64,000 nt of DNA from Chaenocephalus aceratus. Taxonomy: Eukaryota; Chordata; Actinopteri; Perciformes; Channichthyidae. The translations under genes were made by a program, and so were the position numbers. Numbering within the stretch: position 1 is the stretch's first letter; the number at the start of each line of letters is the position of its first letter. The stretch spans positions 8,891,250 to 8,955,249 of the forward strand of contig CM043799.1 in NCBI GenBank assembly GCA_023974075.1, read 5' to 3'. This document shows, piece after piece, positions 33,967 through 45,210 of the stretch. Below the pieces are notes generated by a model. The model searched no databases and was not told where the DNA came from. It saw only the letters and a list, made by a program, of their open reading frames with translations.

Positions 33967-33991
33967 CGTGCGTGCGTGTGTGTGTGTGTGT
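33920..33991. repeat. (TG)n/(TGCG)n microsatellite
   Basis: TG dinucleotides with an internal GCGTGCGTGCGTGCGTG segment. It lies about 35 bp before the start of the duplicated 11-kb block. The second copy begins only after this tract, consistent with a contig end near a hard-to-sequence repeat. Confidence 0.95.
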
Positions 33992-35823
33992 TTGTGTCTG
34001 TGTTTCTGTACTTCCTCTAAGAAGAAAGGACAGTAACGGAAGATCTCTGAGGCTTCAGGCTTGATCGCCGTTCAAATGACAGCGTTGGTTTCCCCAAAAG
34101 TGGGCGGGGCTGTAAAGTGACGTAGATTTTACTCTCATCTATTATTCAAAACCATTCTATTTATTCTAACGTAAATTACATGCCAGTGTTTTATCTTTTT
34201 ATTTATTTGTTTGTATTTTAAATCGTATAATGTCGGACTTTTTTTTGCCGTCTGTGAGGAAAAGAAATGGGGCTTAGAGCCTCAAAATACTGAAATCTGT
34301 ATTTTTGAAAATCTTTTTTTCCTTTTAATTTGTTATTCTTTTCTAAATAACACACTGTTATTTACTCAACAATAACACACAATTATCCTTGTTTTTATTT
34401 ATTCATTTAATTCTATAATCTTGGGCTTTTTAGCATGCGTTTTAGCCGTAAATAAAGTCACCGGAAACAGACGTATGGCCTATAAGGGACATTTCGAGCG
34501 ATACACACCACAAACCCACTAAACAGATTAAGATCCTCAGCTTGAAGCTCATTGATTGGATGTTTTAGCCGCAATGCATGTTGGGATATGATGTTAATGT
34601 GATATGATATCCGAAAACATTTAAAAAATAAAAATAAATACTTTATTCCGAGTGTTCTTGCTTTTCTCTTTGAAAGTCATCACATAACGGCATTGTAATA
34701 CACGGTTCGGCTGCATTACATATTACACATCTGCTGTAGTTCTTTATTTATAGAGCCCTGATGAGAAGACTTCTAGACAAACTGGAAGAACTGCCGCTGA
34801 AACTGAATATGTGACTTGGATCATAAATATATCAACAATTAAACAACATCTTGCATTTCTTTTCACACAATACGTCTCCTTGCAGTATCAATAGTAATTC
34901 GGCTGACTTTTATATTTGATCCAATCGGTAGATAGGTTATATTTACACCATAACGGTGCACAGCTGATAGAAAAGGACTTGTAATTGTTAAAGATATTAC
35001 TGAAATTTCTTTGAATATAAGAATGTAAATACTGAGTTGAGCGAATAGTCAGGGGTTTTGGGTGATGGGAGACACATCTATGGAATCAGAATTGCAATAA
35101 CTTACCATTAAATGACGGATATACCTTTCTGTCTGTGATGTTTTACAAATCAGATATTAATGTGTAGAAGTAAAACATGAGAAATAGTATAGCAATATCC
35201 TGTAAAATGATGTAAAAACATGAATAAAACTACACATCTTCAGATGTTATACATACATAAGTGTCCTACACTAATAATACAAAGTTATTATTATGGCTGT
35301 GTGTACCTTGCGTGCACCGCCTAGTGGTTAAAGCACGTTATTTAATTATTTTTGTTGAATAATGTTATTTGATGAATAATGTTATTTGATGAAAACAATA
35401 TTAAGAGTACATACTTTCATAGGGGGAAAGTAGAAGGTCAATGATAGAAATATAGAATATAAAAAAAAAGAAGATACTGTAAGTGATCTCTACAATAAAA
35501 CAGTGTAGTGCTGGATGTACAAAGATATTAATAGGAGGATGTGCAAAACAGACAAACTAATTAACCTTTATTAACACATTAAAGAATACTTTAGGTTAAG
35601 GTCTTCTTTCAAATAAGAAAAAAGCTACAGATAAATATTAAGCCTGACAAAGTGCTTAACGTCTAATATATTGCTTTCCTGCAATGTTAACTATGTTGAA
35701 GCACTTATTTTAACTGATATTATACGCATTAATTATACTCTAATGTATGTAGATAGTATAAGAAATGTGCAGAATATGACAGTTTAATGGTGGAGGTATA
35801 CACACATATTGATAGATGTCTTG

Positions 35824-35937
35824 TAATGCACTGTTGAGGAACCTGCGACCCAAGTTTTTCATTCATTGCATAACTACACCGTAGTTGTGTATATGATATG
35901 TCAATAAACCTTAGAAAATCTTGAAATCTTGAAAGGG
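35824..35937 (+). mobile_element. LINE 3' tail (L2-like)
   Basis: Contains GAGGAACCTGCGACCCAAG, TTTTTCATTCATTGCAT, GTGTATATGATATGTCAATA and ends in ATCTTGAAATCTTGAAA, the tail pattern of 5'-truncated L2-like LINEs. No coding part is left. Confidence 0.65.
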
Positions 35938-36541
35938 ATGTGCAAAATAGTCATTATATACAGTCTTTAATTAACTATTAGTAGAGAATAACGAGTAATT
36001 AATATACTTTATAGAGATCTGCAGAAAAATGTTTAGTCTTCTCAAGCACCAACTATCAAATATCTCTCCTGATTGTTGGCACTTGATAATCACCTTACCT
36101 GAATTTTACCCAGGTGTAACTAAAGTCTGATTTAAGGGTTGTTTATATTTCACATCATTAATCAGAATCTGCAAAGTAACTAAAATAAATGTAGTGGAGT
36201 AAAAATACCAGGTTAACCTCTGAATTGTAGTAGAATTACAAAGTAACAATGAGCTGTCATGTGGGTATATATTAATGCTGCCCATTATGGACACAAGCGA
36301 TTTTCACCCATTTAGTAATTATATGTTTTAAATGTGTACACACCAATGTGTTTCCTATCGCCTAAACCTCCAGGGATGTACACAGTTTAATACTGTCAGT
36401 GTCAACTTCAAATTTTGGGAAAAAAGAAAACGTTTAAAACCACAATTCCCAGTAGAGACGTGCCATAGAGAACATGTTGCGAAACACAATAGCCAGCATG
36501 TCTAGTTCTGGGCCGCTCTGGTAGAGGCGCACCGGTTGGCT

Positions 36542-36652
36542 ATGGAGAAACCAGGCTTGGTGAAATTCTTACCTGGCTGGATTTTGAACTTCCTCTGGGT
36601 GTGTGATTTCCAGCCTGCTGACTACAAACGTCTCGGTGTGTTCCGTCCGGAG
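36542..36652 (+). pseudogene. 5' piece of a proline-rich frame, split by a MITE
   Basis: From ATG 36542, 37 codons are open (MEKPGLVKFLPGWILNF, then LWVCDFQPADYKRLGVF) up to the MITE target duplication. If the MITE and one 8-bp target copy are ignored, the frame continues without a stop at 37118 into the proline-rich repeats. The start codon is inferred; an in-frame stop lies upstream. The origin could be a host exon or a retroelement; I do not recognise the protein. Confidence 0.4.
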
Positions 36653-37109
36653 CAGAGGTTGCGCTAGACTTTTTCGCTGCCCGTCATTTTGACGGACAGG
36701 ATCGTAAAACTTCTGTCAAAATCCAGAATTACCCGTCGGCCTTTACACAACTCTGACTGGGGGGGGGAGCATGTTAGTGAACTGTCAACGGGGGGGGGGG
36801 GGGCTGACAGTTCACATGCGCCGTGTTATGCATGGATGCTGCACCTCGCGGGAGCGTGCACAGCATAAAGCCAAAACTCACAGACATTTCAATGATTTGT
36901 ACGGCACAGTTAGGTTTGGAAAGGTATGATTTCCTTTTTGGAGGGCATGCATAACACGGCATAACACCGGAGCCTCGCTGCGGGGAAACTTTGGCGCTGT
37001 TCCGAGTTTGTTCTAATCTGTCAAAATGACGGACTGCTTTCAGATTTGTCCGTCATTGTTAAAAAACAATCCGTCATAGACGGAAAATATTCGGTTAACG
37101 CGACCTCTG
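36653..37109. mobile_element. 457-bp hAT-like MITE
   Basis: Ends CAGAGGTTGCGCTAGAC and, inverted, TTAACGCGACCTCTG. It is flanked by GTCCGGAG (36645-36652) and GTGCGGAG (37110-37117), an 8-bp target duplication with one difference. Both ends carry GACGGA/TCCGTC words in inverted orientation. Insert plus duplication is 465 bp, a multiple of three. Confidence 0.85.
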
Positions 37110-37117
37110 GTGCGGAG

Positions 37118-38632
37118 TCAAGCCCTGCTTCTTCTCATCTGGCTTTCGGAGGTCCACTTAGCCTCCAAAAGGCTCCTAAGGGAAGGAGTCGCAAGTCCAG
37201 GCGAGCAGCCCGAGCCCCAAGAGCCATGGTTCCAGCCCCAGTTCTGGCCCCAGCGGCCATGGTTCCGGCCCCAGCACCCATGGTTCCATGCTCCAGTGCC
37301 GGCCCACACAGCCATGGTACCGTGCTCCAGTACCATCCCACAAAGCCATGGTTCCGTATTCCGGTTCCTTGCCCAGCAGCCATGGTTCCGGCTCCAGTGC
37401 CGGCCCCAGCAGCCATGGTCCCTGCTCCAGAACCGGACCTTACAGCCATGTTTCCGGCTCCAAAACCGGCCCACACAGCCATGATCCAGGCTTCAGTTCC
37501 GGTTGCCACAGCCATGGTTCCGGCTCCACTTCCAGCCATGGTTCCGGCTCAAGTACCGGGCCCAGCAGCCATGGTCCCGACCCCGGCTCCTCGTCGCCTG
37601 TTGGCTCTGCGGCCGACGCCAGCTCCCCGAGGCCTGTCGGCGTACCGGCCGACTCCAGCACCTCGTCTCCTGTTGGCTCTCCAGCCGACGCCAGCTCCCC
37701 GTGTCCTGTGGGCGTACCGACCGACACAAGTTCCCTCTCAAGTCCCCTCTCAGGTCTCTTTTCGAGTCTCTTCTCGAGTCCCCTCTCGAGTTCCCTCTCG
37801 AGTCCCTCATCCTCTCAAGTCCCCTCTCGAGTCACCTCTTGTTCCGTTGGAGGTCCCGCCACCACCTGCCTCACCGGGGGTTCTGCCAACTCCTGGTCCT
37901 CTTCCGTGGGGGATCCTGCCGAAGCCTGTCCCACCGGCTCCGGTTCCTGCCCGTCCTCCGGAGTTGTTCCGTCGCCGCCTGCTTCACCCTCGAGCCCGGC
38001 CCCCTGAGAGCCGTGGTCTTCGCCTTCGAGCCCGGCCCCCTGAGTGCTGCGGTCTTCGGCCTCGAGCCCGGCCCCCTGAGAGCCGCAGTCTTCGCCCTCG
38101 AGCCCGGCCCCCTGAGTGCTGCGGTCTTCGCCCTCATGCTCGGCCCCCTGAGAGCCGCGGTCTTCGACCTCGAGCCCGGCCCCCTGACTCTTCCTGCCGC
38201 TGCCTTCGCCCTCATGCTCGGCCCCCTGAGTTTTCCCGCTGTGGTCTTCGCCCCTCCATGGACTCTACCTTGCCCCCGGGCCGTCCGCCCAAGACCCCCA
38301 CCTTGGACTCTGCCTTGCCCCCGGGTCGTCCGCCCGAGACCCCCACCATGGACTCTGCTTTGCCCCCGGGCCGTCCGCCCCAAGACCCCCACCTTGGACT
38401 TTGCCTTGCCCCCGGGCCGTCCGCCCGAGTCCCCCTTCTCGGCTTCTGCCTTGCCCCCGGGCCATCCGCCCGAGATCCCTTCCGGGCCCTCCGCTGTGCT
38501 CCTGGGCTGTCAGCCCAAAACCCGTCCTCCAGACCCCCTCCACCCACCCTGGTGGCCCTAGTTTTGACTTTTTGCCAAGGAGTAAGCCAGACGTTTCTGT
38601 GTTGTGTATTTGCTGTGCAGCGTGACCTTTAA
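37118..38632 (+). pseudogene. proline-rich tandem-repeat reading frame
   Basis: A frame of about 500 codons made almost entirely of four repeat blocks: PAAMVPAPVPAP-type units (about 37225-37580), a Ser/Val/Pro block from CCCTCTCGAGT units (about 37735-37845), 36-bp ARPPESRGLRPR units (about 37985-38240) and 45-bp LPPGRPPETPTMDSA units (about 38262-38440). It ends TFCQGVSQTFLC...QRDL with TAA at 38630-38632. Other frames on both strands are open as well because the repeat units are mostly multiples of three, so coding is uncertain. In the second copy the same region has several frame-changing indels. No domain recognised. Confidence 0.4.
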
Positions 38633-38922
38633 GCAGATTTCTGACTGCTCGCAGTGTGGATGAACAACCTGATTTAACCCCTCTAGCTGGACATGCTACT
38701 GTTTGTTTAAAGGACAGCTGTCACACAACCTAGCATGCAAGGACTTATGTAACCCTGCTGAGATGCACAAGATCACCGAGGTAGGGACAGGCCTCTATAC
38801 GGACTTGTAGAAGGTATGATGGATGTGTAACTTTCTACAGTTTGTGATACATAATCACAGATGCTGTACACAAGAGAAGGAAGGAATAAGCTAGTGAAGA
38901 TCTATCCGTGGATATATAAGCA
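38633..38922. other. spacer between the repeat frame and the gypsy element
   Basis: No gene or repeat recognised. It ends with the 5-bp gypsy target duplication CAGCA at 38923-38927. Confidence 0.4.
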
Positions 38923-38927
38923 CAGCA

Positions 38928-39327
38928 TGTCACAGCTGGACATACGACGATCGGTAACCAGCTTTATTGATGGCAATAGGCTGGTAGGAGACAAAACGGC
39001 AGATAGTAGGCAAAGGGCTGGTCGGGGACAGGCGAGGGTTCCAGGAGAAAGCAGGACGGGAGTCGCAGGTACAGAACGGGTCAGGGAGCAGGCGAGGCAG
39101 GCTGGTCAGGGACAGGCAGGGTCGAAACCGGGAGAGCAATCTGAAGGGTAATGCGGGAAAGACTGGCATGCTGCAAAGTACGATCTGGCACTGAGGTGAA
39201 AGTGAAGTGGGCCTAAATACTAATGGAGCCGATGGGTGTAACAGAGTGAGAGAGACAGGGTGTGACTACCAGGTGACTAAGGAATGTTAATGCAGAAAAT
39301 AAGTGAGTGAGAAAGCAGACTGTGACA
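38928..39327 (-). repeat. gypsy 3' LTR (left), with internal deletion
   Basis: Starts TGTCAC and ends CTGTGACA, matching the right LTR except that bases shortly after the start are replaced or deleted before GGTAACCAGCTTTATTGA. About 400 bp against 432 bp for the right LTR. Confidence 0.9.
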
Positions 39328-39341
39328 GAACCCCCCCCTTA
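39328..39341 (-). promoter_or_regulatory. polypurine tract of the gypsy element
   Basis: On the minus strand AAGGGGGGGGGTTC immediately precedes the 3' LTR, the expected place and composition for plus-strand priming. Confidence 0.8.
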
Positions 39342-39464
39342 ATGGACGGTTCCTGACTTCTAAGAAAATTCTAGGAGAGAGAGAAAAAGAAAAAAAAAAG
39401 AATTAAAGAAGAATCAACAAAAACCCTACAGACACCGGGTGGAAGGTGGAGGTATGGGGAAAGG

Positions 39465-39797
39465 TTAGTACTCATCTGAGAATGCTCTCTCGGCCTCTCC
39501 CTCCTGGAAATCCTCGGCCTCCTCGACTGATGACGCTTCCCCCTCCCCCTCGACGAAGCCTCTGGTCTGTAGCGGACGAGTGCCCCCTGGCTTAACGCCT
39601 GGTTGAGCGTGGGTCCTAGAAGGCTGCTCCGGGTAACGCAGGTGGAAGTCTCGGATGAGTTGAGGGTTGAGGATATGACCAGCAGGAATCCACTGCCTTT
39701 CCTCAGGACCATAGCCCTCCCAGTCCACCAAATATTGAACCCCTCTTCCTCTGCGACAGGAACGGAGTAGACGACGAAGGGTAGGTAGGACCCCCAT
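39465..39797 (-). pseudogene. gypsy chromodomain and C-terminal tail
   Basis: The frame carries [19 protein letters not shown] and [14 protein letters not shown], a chromodomain-like module (aromatic V-D-W-E-G-Y-x-x-E core) found at the end of chromoviral integrases, followed by an acidic tail ending AFSDEY. It overlaps the upstream integrase frame in a different phase, so a frameshift near 39790 separates them. Confidence 0.85.
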
Positions 39798-40515
39798 CGA
39801 TCATCCTAGGGGGTGGTGGTGGAGGGGCGGCGGAAATCATAGGACTCTCCCGGACAGGTTTAATCCTGGAAACGTGGAAGGTGGGATGGATCTTCATGTT
39901 CCGGGGCAAACTCAGTCGAACTGCTGCAGGGTTAATGACCTTGACAATCTTGAAGGGTCCAATAAACCTGGGCGCTAACTTCTTAGACTCCACCCGAAGG
40001 GGAATGTTCTGAGTGGAAAGCCACACCCTCTGGCCTACCTGGTACACAGGTGCCTTGGTGCGTCGGCGGTTCGCTGATGTGGCGTACCGGTTAGCAGACT
40101 GAAGCAGAGTTGTTCGAGCCTGCCTCCAAGTCCTCCGACAACGTCTGATGAAAGCCTGGACAGACGGACAGGTAACCTCCTTCTCCAATGCAGAGAACAA
40201 TGGGGGTTGAAAACCGTATGCACACTGAAAAGGGGAAAGACCAGTAGCGGAACTGATGAGGGTGTTGTGGGCATACTCCACCCACAGGAGTTGTTTTGAC
40301 CAGGTCGTGGGATGATCGGAAGCCATGCAGCGGAGAGTGGTCTCCATCTCCTGATTCTTCCGTTCGGTCTGGCCATTGGCCTGTGGGTGGAAACCGGAGG
40401 TGAGACTGACCGTCGCCAGGTTAGCTAAGGTAGCTATCGTGACCTCCTGTCTTTGGATGGCATCCTCAACCCTCTCAAAGCGGTCTCTAGGAGACCCGGT
40501 GTTTGCTTGGTCCAT
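39703..40515 (-). pseudogene. gag-like start fused to the integrase C-terminal half
   Basis: A 270-codon frame from an ATG 20 bases inside the 5' LTR. The first 35 or so residues ([20 protein letters not shown], then [16 protein letters not shown]) look like a gypsy gag start. They run directly into [20 protein letters not shown], the last catalytic-core segment of integrase with its conserved E, then [18 protein letters not shown] and [20 protein letters not shown]. The deletion therefore joined gag to integrase in frame and removed most of pol. The same fusion is in the other copy. It cannot act as an integrase, because the two Asp residues are gone. Confidence 0.85.
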
Positions 40516-40534
40516 TACTGTGGCCAGATCGTTC

Positions 40535-40966
40535 TGTCACAAACGAGCTGAGGACCAAAATGCAGAACACGGGAAACCAGGGATAGTCGGTAACCAGCTT
40601 TATTGAAGGCAATAGGCTGGTAGGAGACAAAACGGCAGATAGTAGGCAAAGGGCTGGTCGGGGACAGGCGAGGGTTCCAGGAGAAAGCAGGACGGGAGTC
40701 GCAGGTACAGAACGGGTCAGGGAGCAGGCGAGGCAGGCTTGGTCAGGGACAGGCAGGGTCGAAACCGGGAGAGCAATCTGAAGGGTAATGCGGGAAAGAC
40801 TGGCATGCTGCAAAGTACGATCTGGCACTGAGGTGAAGGTGAAGTGGGCCTAAATACTAATGGAGCCGATGGGTGTAACAGAGTGAGAGAGAGACAGGGT
40901 GTGACAACCAGGTGACTAAGGAATGTTAATGCAGAAAATAGGTGAGTGAGAAAGCAGACTGTGACA
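40535..40966 (-). repeat. gypsy 5' LTR (right), full length
   Basis: 432 bp, TGTCAC...GTGACA. It carries CAGCTTTATTGA, which in the element's own orientation gives a TCAATAAAG polyadenylation-like signal. The internal side shows ATCTGGCCACAG after a short gap, a possible primer-binding region also seen as ATCTGGCC in the gypsy element at 59057-64000. Confidence 0.92.
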
Positions 40967-40971
40967 CAGCA

Positions 40972-41640
40972 AGAGGAATTCATTTATAAAATGGTGGCAA
41001 ATTAACCATTAAAAAAACTATTATAACATTAAACATTTAAAATAGTTATTTTTTTGTTTTCCAATGTCGTTTAGAATTATCTTGAATACTTAATAAATCA
41101 TTTACATATTACTTTGATTAAAATGTCTTGATCATTTAAATCAAATGTGATCTTTATTTAAGTAAATTACTAGTTGAATTGCCTTTCAAGTTATTTTTCA
41201 TACAACTTGATAGGAACTTTCTTATTTCAATCCCTTACTTTTTTCCAAAAGCGCTATATACAAACAGGAATGTATAATTATTGATATATACACTGTAAAA
41301 TAAATGAGTTGTAAATAGTGGCTAATAGAAAACTATTTTTTTTTTAAATTACTTTTTCCACCAGGACTACATAGAGATAGGAAATACAATAGCAATATGA
41401 CAACAAATATGTGCAGTACATCAGAATCTAAAAGTGGAAGAGCTGCGCAGTTTAGAAAGAGTTAGCATTGAGCAGAAATGTGCAGCGTATACAGGGAGGC
41501 TCACATTCTGTATGCATGTAGGCCTACTGAGTACACCATCATGACACAAACACTGTACATCCAGCGGCGTCCCAGGGCTCACTCCAGTCACAGAAGACCT
41601 TTGGGAACATGAACGCAGGATGACATGATTGTTTTCTCAG
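40972..41640. other. AT-rich spacer
   Basis: No gene recognised. It ends in a possible splice acceptor, TTGTTTTCTCAG at 41629-41640. Confidence 0.4.
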
Positions 41641-41714
41641 AGGCCTTGGAGGTGAAACCAAATGTTGAGCCTTCTGTCTCTGTTGCTTCTGCTGCCGGTC
41701 TGCACAACCTCTGC
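41641..41714 (+). CDS. candidate signal-peptide exon (uncertain)
   Basis: Between an acceptor-like TTGTTTTCTCAG and a consensus donor (GTGAGTA from 41715), an ATG at 41662 opens MLSLLSLLLLLPVCTTS, 17 codons plus two bases. It is strongly hydrophobic, with a small-residue C-terminus like a secretory signal. It is the only place in the block that looks like a host exon. The -3 base is C, a weak start context, and no downstream exon is recognised. The segment is unchanged in the other copy. It could be a first coding exon of a secreted or membrane protein, or chance. Confidence 0.3.
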
Positions 41715-43588
41715 GTGAGTACAGGCGACATTTACGATGTAAGCCAGATGCCTATGATCCTGAGGCTCCACGCCACCAGGCTCTGGGACAGTGGTAGGGA
41801 GTTTCGTTGAGAGGAGGGACATACCTGCTGCCTGTCACTTTGTCCCTTTGGATATTTTTTTAATTAGGTTATTTACGTTTAGGTTACACAAAAAGAAGTT
41901 CAAACACGTATTACACAAGAAGAAGTTCAACACTCATTCGATTTATTGTAAATATGATAATACATCTTAGTTTATTTTTTCGTTTTACATTCTTCCCTTT
42001 ATTTGTTCTCACTGAAGAGCGCCGGGTGTTGAAGCAAATGTTCATAGTGGCCAAACGGTTGTACTACACGTTTTAGTCCGTGTCGTCATTTTACACCCAA
42101 AAATACTTTCCTAGAGACATTTCCTTACACTAGGAAGGAGATAGCTGTATACCACGATTATATTTTTGGAGCTATATCAACTACCCACTACAATCACTTG
42201 AATAGCCTTTATTTAAATCATTAGGGTCTAAAAGTTGTCAAATGTTCCTTCTCTTTTCATTTGACTATAGCAAACAGCAGAACATTGGAGGCAGGGTCAA
42301 ATCCAGTTCTCTTAAAACATCCATGTTCCTGTTCCTATTTTTTAATAGTTTCCTGTTTTATTTTCAAAGTCTTCTCCTCCTGTTTCACGTCTATTTCCTG
42401 TCTTTGTGTGTTTCCCGCCTTTATTGATTGTCCTGGCTTTATTAACTCCACTTGTTCCCAATTAGCTCGGCAACCACCTGCACCTTATCCCCTCATTTGT
42501 TCTGCTTGTAGTTAACTCCCCATTTTTCAGTCAGAAATCCTCTACAACTTGTACAGCTTTAAAGCAGCTAACAGACAGTTAAGATAAAGAAAAAGAGGGA
42601 GACTTACATTAAATAAAAAGGCAAAAACACGTTAATAAAGCAAAACGTGAAGTTACGTTAAGTTTGGTCCAGTTCTCTTTGCCTTGCATTTATCAGGCTA
42701 TATGTCTTTATTTTAGACAAATCAGTTTTTTTTAATATCCGGCAAACCCCAGCTCCGCTTTCCGTGACACCCTTACTAATTTCCCTCATAACCCGTCTTG
42801 GAAATAGTGAATAAAACAAACTGATATTAAATATCACTCATAATAATTCAAGACAGATTTGATGATTGCTAAAGTGACTTTCACTTCATAAGACATAATT
42901 ACTCTCATCCAGACCTGGCAGTGAGCACTCATTTTTTTACGAGAGCACAGTCAGTATCAAATTAGGTTTACCGTCTCCTCATCCGACCTTTTGAGGTAGA
43001 TTATAAAAAATAAAATTGAAATGTCATGTACCCTATGTTTTAATCACTCGGGATATTAACACAGTGAAATAATATGTCCTACTTATCAGTCTGAAATGTC
43101 AAAATGAAAGTTGCTTATATTTATAGCTTTGCCTCCATCATTATTTGCTGTCAGTCAATACATGATTATCTCACATTTGGCAGGAGTCTCAAACTGTGCG
43201 GACATGAGGAGAATACTAAGTATAATATTTGATTATTTATTGACTTACATTCTTTGTTTCACTACTGTATTCATCTCGATAGTTATCAGGTTCCTGCTGT
43301 ATCTTATTCAGGGTTTGATTTCCATTTTGTACAGCAGGTAATTACAGAGTAGACAATGTTAACTCTTACCTTCCACTAAATCCGATTTGTTTTAATAAGG
43401 ATGAAGAAAGATTGACATGGCTATTAACATCGAAAAAAACACTTATGTTATCTGGTGGCTGGCTATTGGTTGCGCAATCCTTATGAAAAGTAGTACTTTC
43501 ATTTTCATTTGCAAAGGACGGGCATTTTAAAATGAAGTACAAGTACATATCATGTTGTATTATTGCTTTTCATTTGTTGTTTATGTGT
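41715..43588. other. AT-rich spacer
   Basis: No gene or recognisable repeat. Short open frames, for example at 42242-42515 and 43111-43341, are compositional and hydrophobic by AT/T-rich codon bias only. Confidence 0.4.
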
Positions 43589-43668
43589 TGCTATCCGTCT
43601 AAGATTTTCATCGTCATAACTACACTGTAGCTATGTATGCATGACCAATAAAAAGCCTTGAACTTACC
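43589..43668 (+). mobile_element. LINE 3' tail (L2-like), second in the block
   Basis: AAGATTTTCATCGTCATAAC, ACTACACTGTAGCTATGTAT and CCAATAAAAAGCCTTGAAC parallel the tail at 35824-35937, so it is probably the 3' end of a related truncated LINE. Confidence 0.55.
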
Positions 43669-44101
43669 TGCAAACTTGAGGGCGTAGGTTTAACGAATAT
43701 AATACCATAAGGTTATAAGCTGTGAGTGGGTTATTTAAACATATTGACATTGAAAAATATTACTGAGATCATATGTTCTCCTTAGAATGTGATATTAAAG
43801 GGGTATTAAGCTAGGGGATGTAGATACCCTCTCAACCAAGCTAGCAGCTCGGACAGGCAATACTTAAAGACTGACATCAACTTGCTAACGTGCTCACAAT
43901 GAGAATGTTAATCATCAGTCAAAAATACATTTTGACTGAAAAGAAACCATGGATAAGTGACAGTTTCATCACCATATTAGAATACAATTAAAATAAATAA
44001 CACACTATTATTAGCAGGTATAATAGTTATCATGTTAACTCACCTTCGTTTAGCGTGTTAGAATTCCGTCATTTGCTAATTAACACTTAAAAACAGCTTT
44101 T

Positions 44102-44146
44102 GGGGTAGCTATGGCTCAGGAGGTAAAGTGGCCATCTAATAGTTGT
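44102..44146 (+). repeat. tRNA-derived SINE 5' fragment
   Basis: GGGTAGCTATGGCTCAGGAG, then GTAAAGTGGCC, is the A-box half of a common fish tRNA-derived SINE. A clear B box is not found downstream, so it is a fragment. Confidence 0.55.
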
Positions 44147-45110
44147 TGATATACTGTAATATATTGGATTGATATGTAACCAAGGTGGTTCACCGATCAA
44201 TGGACAGCGGCTGTGACCGAGTAAACATCCTGCCAAAAACGAAAACGTAGGGAAAAAGCTTAACCGTGAAATATTACTGCCTTACAAGATTCAAACTAAG
44301 TATTTTGCAAAGTTGGCAGTAAAAAATACAAGAGCCACTCTTGAATGTTAGTTTTATGAATGCAGATATGTTTCAATAGATAAGAAAAATGTTGCTACCA
44401 AAACCAAAACAATTGAGAAAAAACATCCTGTGATTTAAATTCCTGGACTCGGAAGTATTGCCTCAAGCAACAAATAAGCCAAATGAAGGGATAAATTCCT
44501 CTCATTTAACCTGATAGTTTGTTTTTTCCTTTTTTCTAGTGAGCTGTTTCATGTTCAATCCATCAAATGTTATATTTTACAGAGCCTCAATTTGGTGTAA
44601 TTAAAATGGCTTTACAGCGTAAAAGCTGAGATGAGGACATACATCAAACCGGAGAGAAAATATTTGATGTTAACATTATGAGTAATTGGGAGTGTAATGA
44701 ATTATGAAGCAATAAATGTGTGAACACATTGGAGGCTTTATATATTCCTCTGCATGGTGCCATAGATGCCAGAGCCGTGTTCCTCTTTGGTCTCTGGTTC
44801 TGTCTTTACCTGCTTCTATTTGGTCTCTCTCTCAGTCCAAAGTGTCAAGGGGTGCAGTTGGGGAGTGGCGAGCCAGTCTCTCACCACAGGGACAGCAGCG
44901 GTGGAAGGTTGTCTAGCCAGAACCCCATAGAGACATTAGCCCCATAGGTACATGCTAATGAAGAGAGTGGAATCAATATTCCTGCCATCCTCCCCCCAGA
45001 CACACACACGTTTGTATTTATGCACCTGTGAGGACCACCGAGGACTAATTGTAGTCCTCAGTCCCAAAACTAAAATGCAAAGCACAACCTTGACTCTTAA
45101 ATAATTAATT
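44147..45110. other. spacer to the gap
   Basis: No supported gene. A hydrophobic frame at 44720-44947 was considered and rejected. Sequence ends at the assembly gap. Confidence 0.4.
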
Positions 45111-45210
45111 NNNNNNNNNNNNNNNNNNNNNNNNNNNNNNNNNNNNNNNNNNNNNNNNNNNNNNNNNNNNNNNNNNNNNNNNNNNNNNNNNNNNNNNNNN
45201 NNNNNNNNNN
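45111..45210. other. assembly gap (100 N)
   Basis: Exactly 100 N, the conventional placeholder for a gap of unknown size. The two copies of the 11-kb block abut it on both sides. Confidence 0.99.

Larger units (their letters stand above)
38928..40966 (-). mobile_element. internally deleted chromodomain Ty3/gypsy element
   Basis: Two LTRs, a polypurine tract and a 5-bp target duplication CAGCA (38923-38927 and 40967-40971) define a 2.04-kb element on the minus strand. Internally only a gag-like start, the integrase C-terminal half and a chromodomain remain. Protease, RT, RNase H and the integrase catalytic core are missing. The LTRs differ mainly by a deletion near the start of the left one. 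Confidence 0.93.
34026..45110. repeat. duplicated 11-kb block, copy 1
   Basis: Matches 45211-56282 almost throughout, with scattered single-base indels and a few substitutions (for example G at 42511 against T at 53682). Its right edge is exactly the left edge of the N gap. All contained elements occur in both copies in the same order and orientation. Confidence 0.95.

Noticed and set aside
37118..38547. Long minus-strand frames in the proline-rich repeats (Gly/Ala/Arg-rich)
   Set aside because: Shadow frames caused by repeat units that are multiples of three; no domain.
44720..44947. Hydrophobic frame (FLFGLWFCLYLLLFGLSL) that looks like a membrane or signal segment
   Set aside because: The second copy has single-base indels that shift the frame within it, and there is no homologous family I recognise. 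It could be revisited if the indels prove to be assembly errors.
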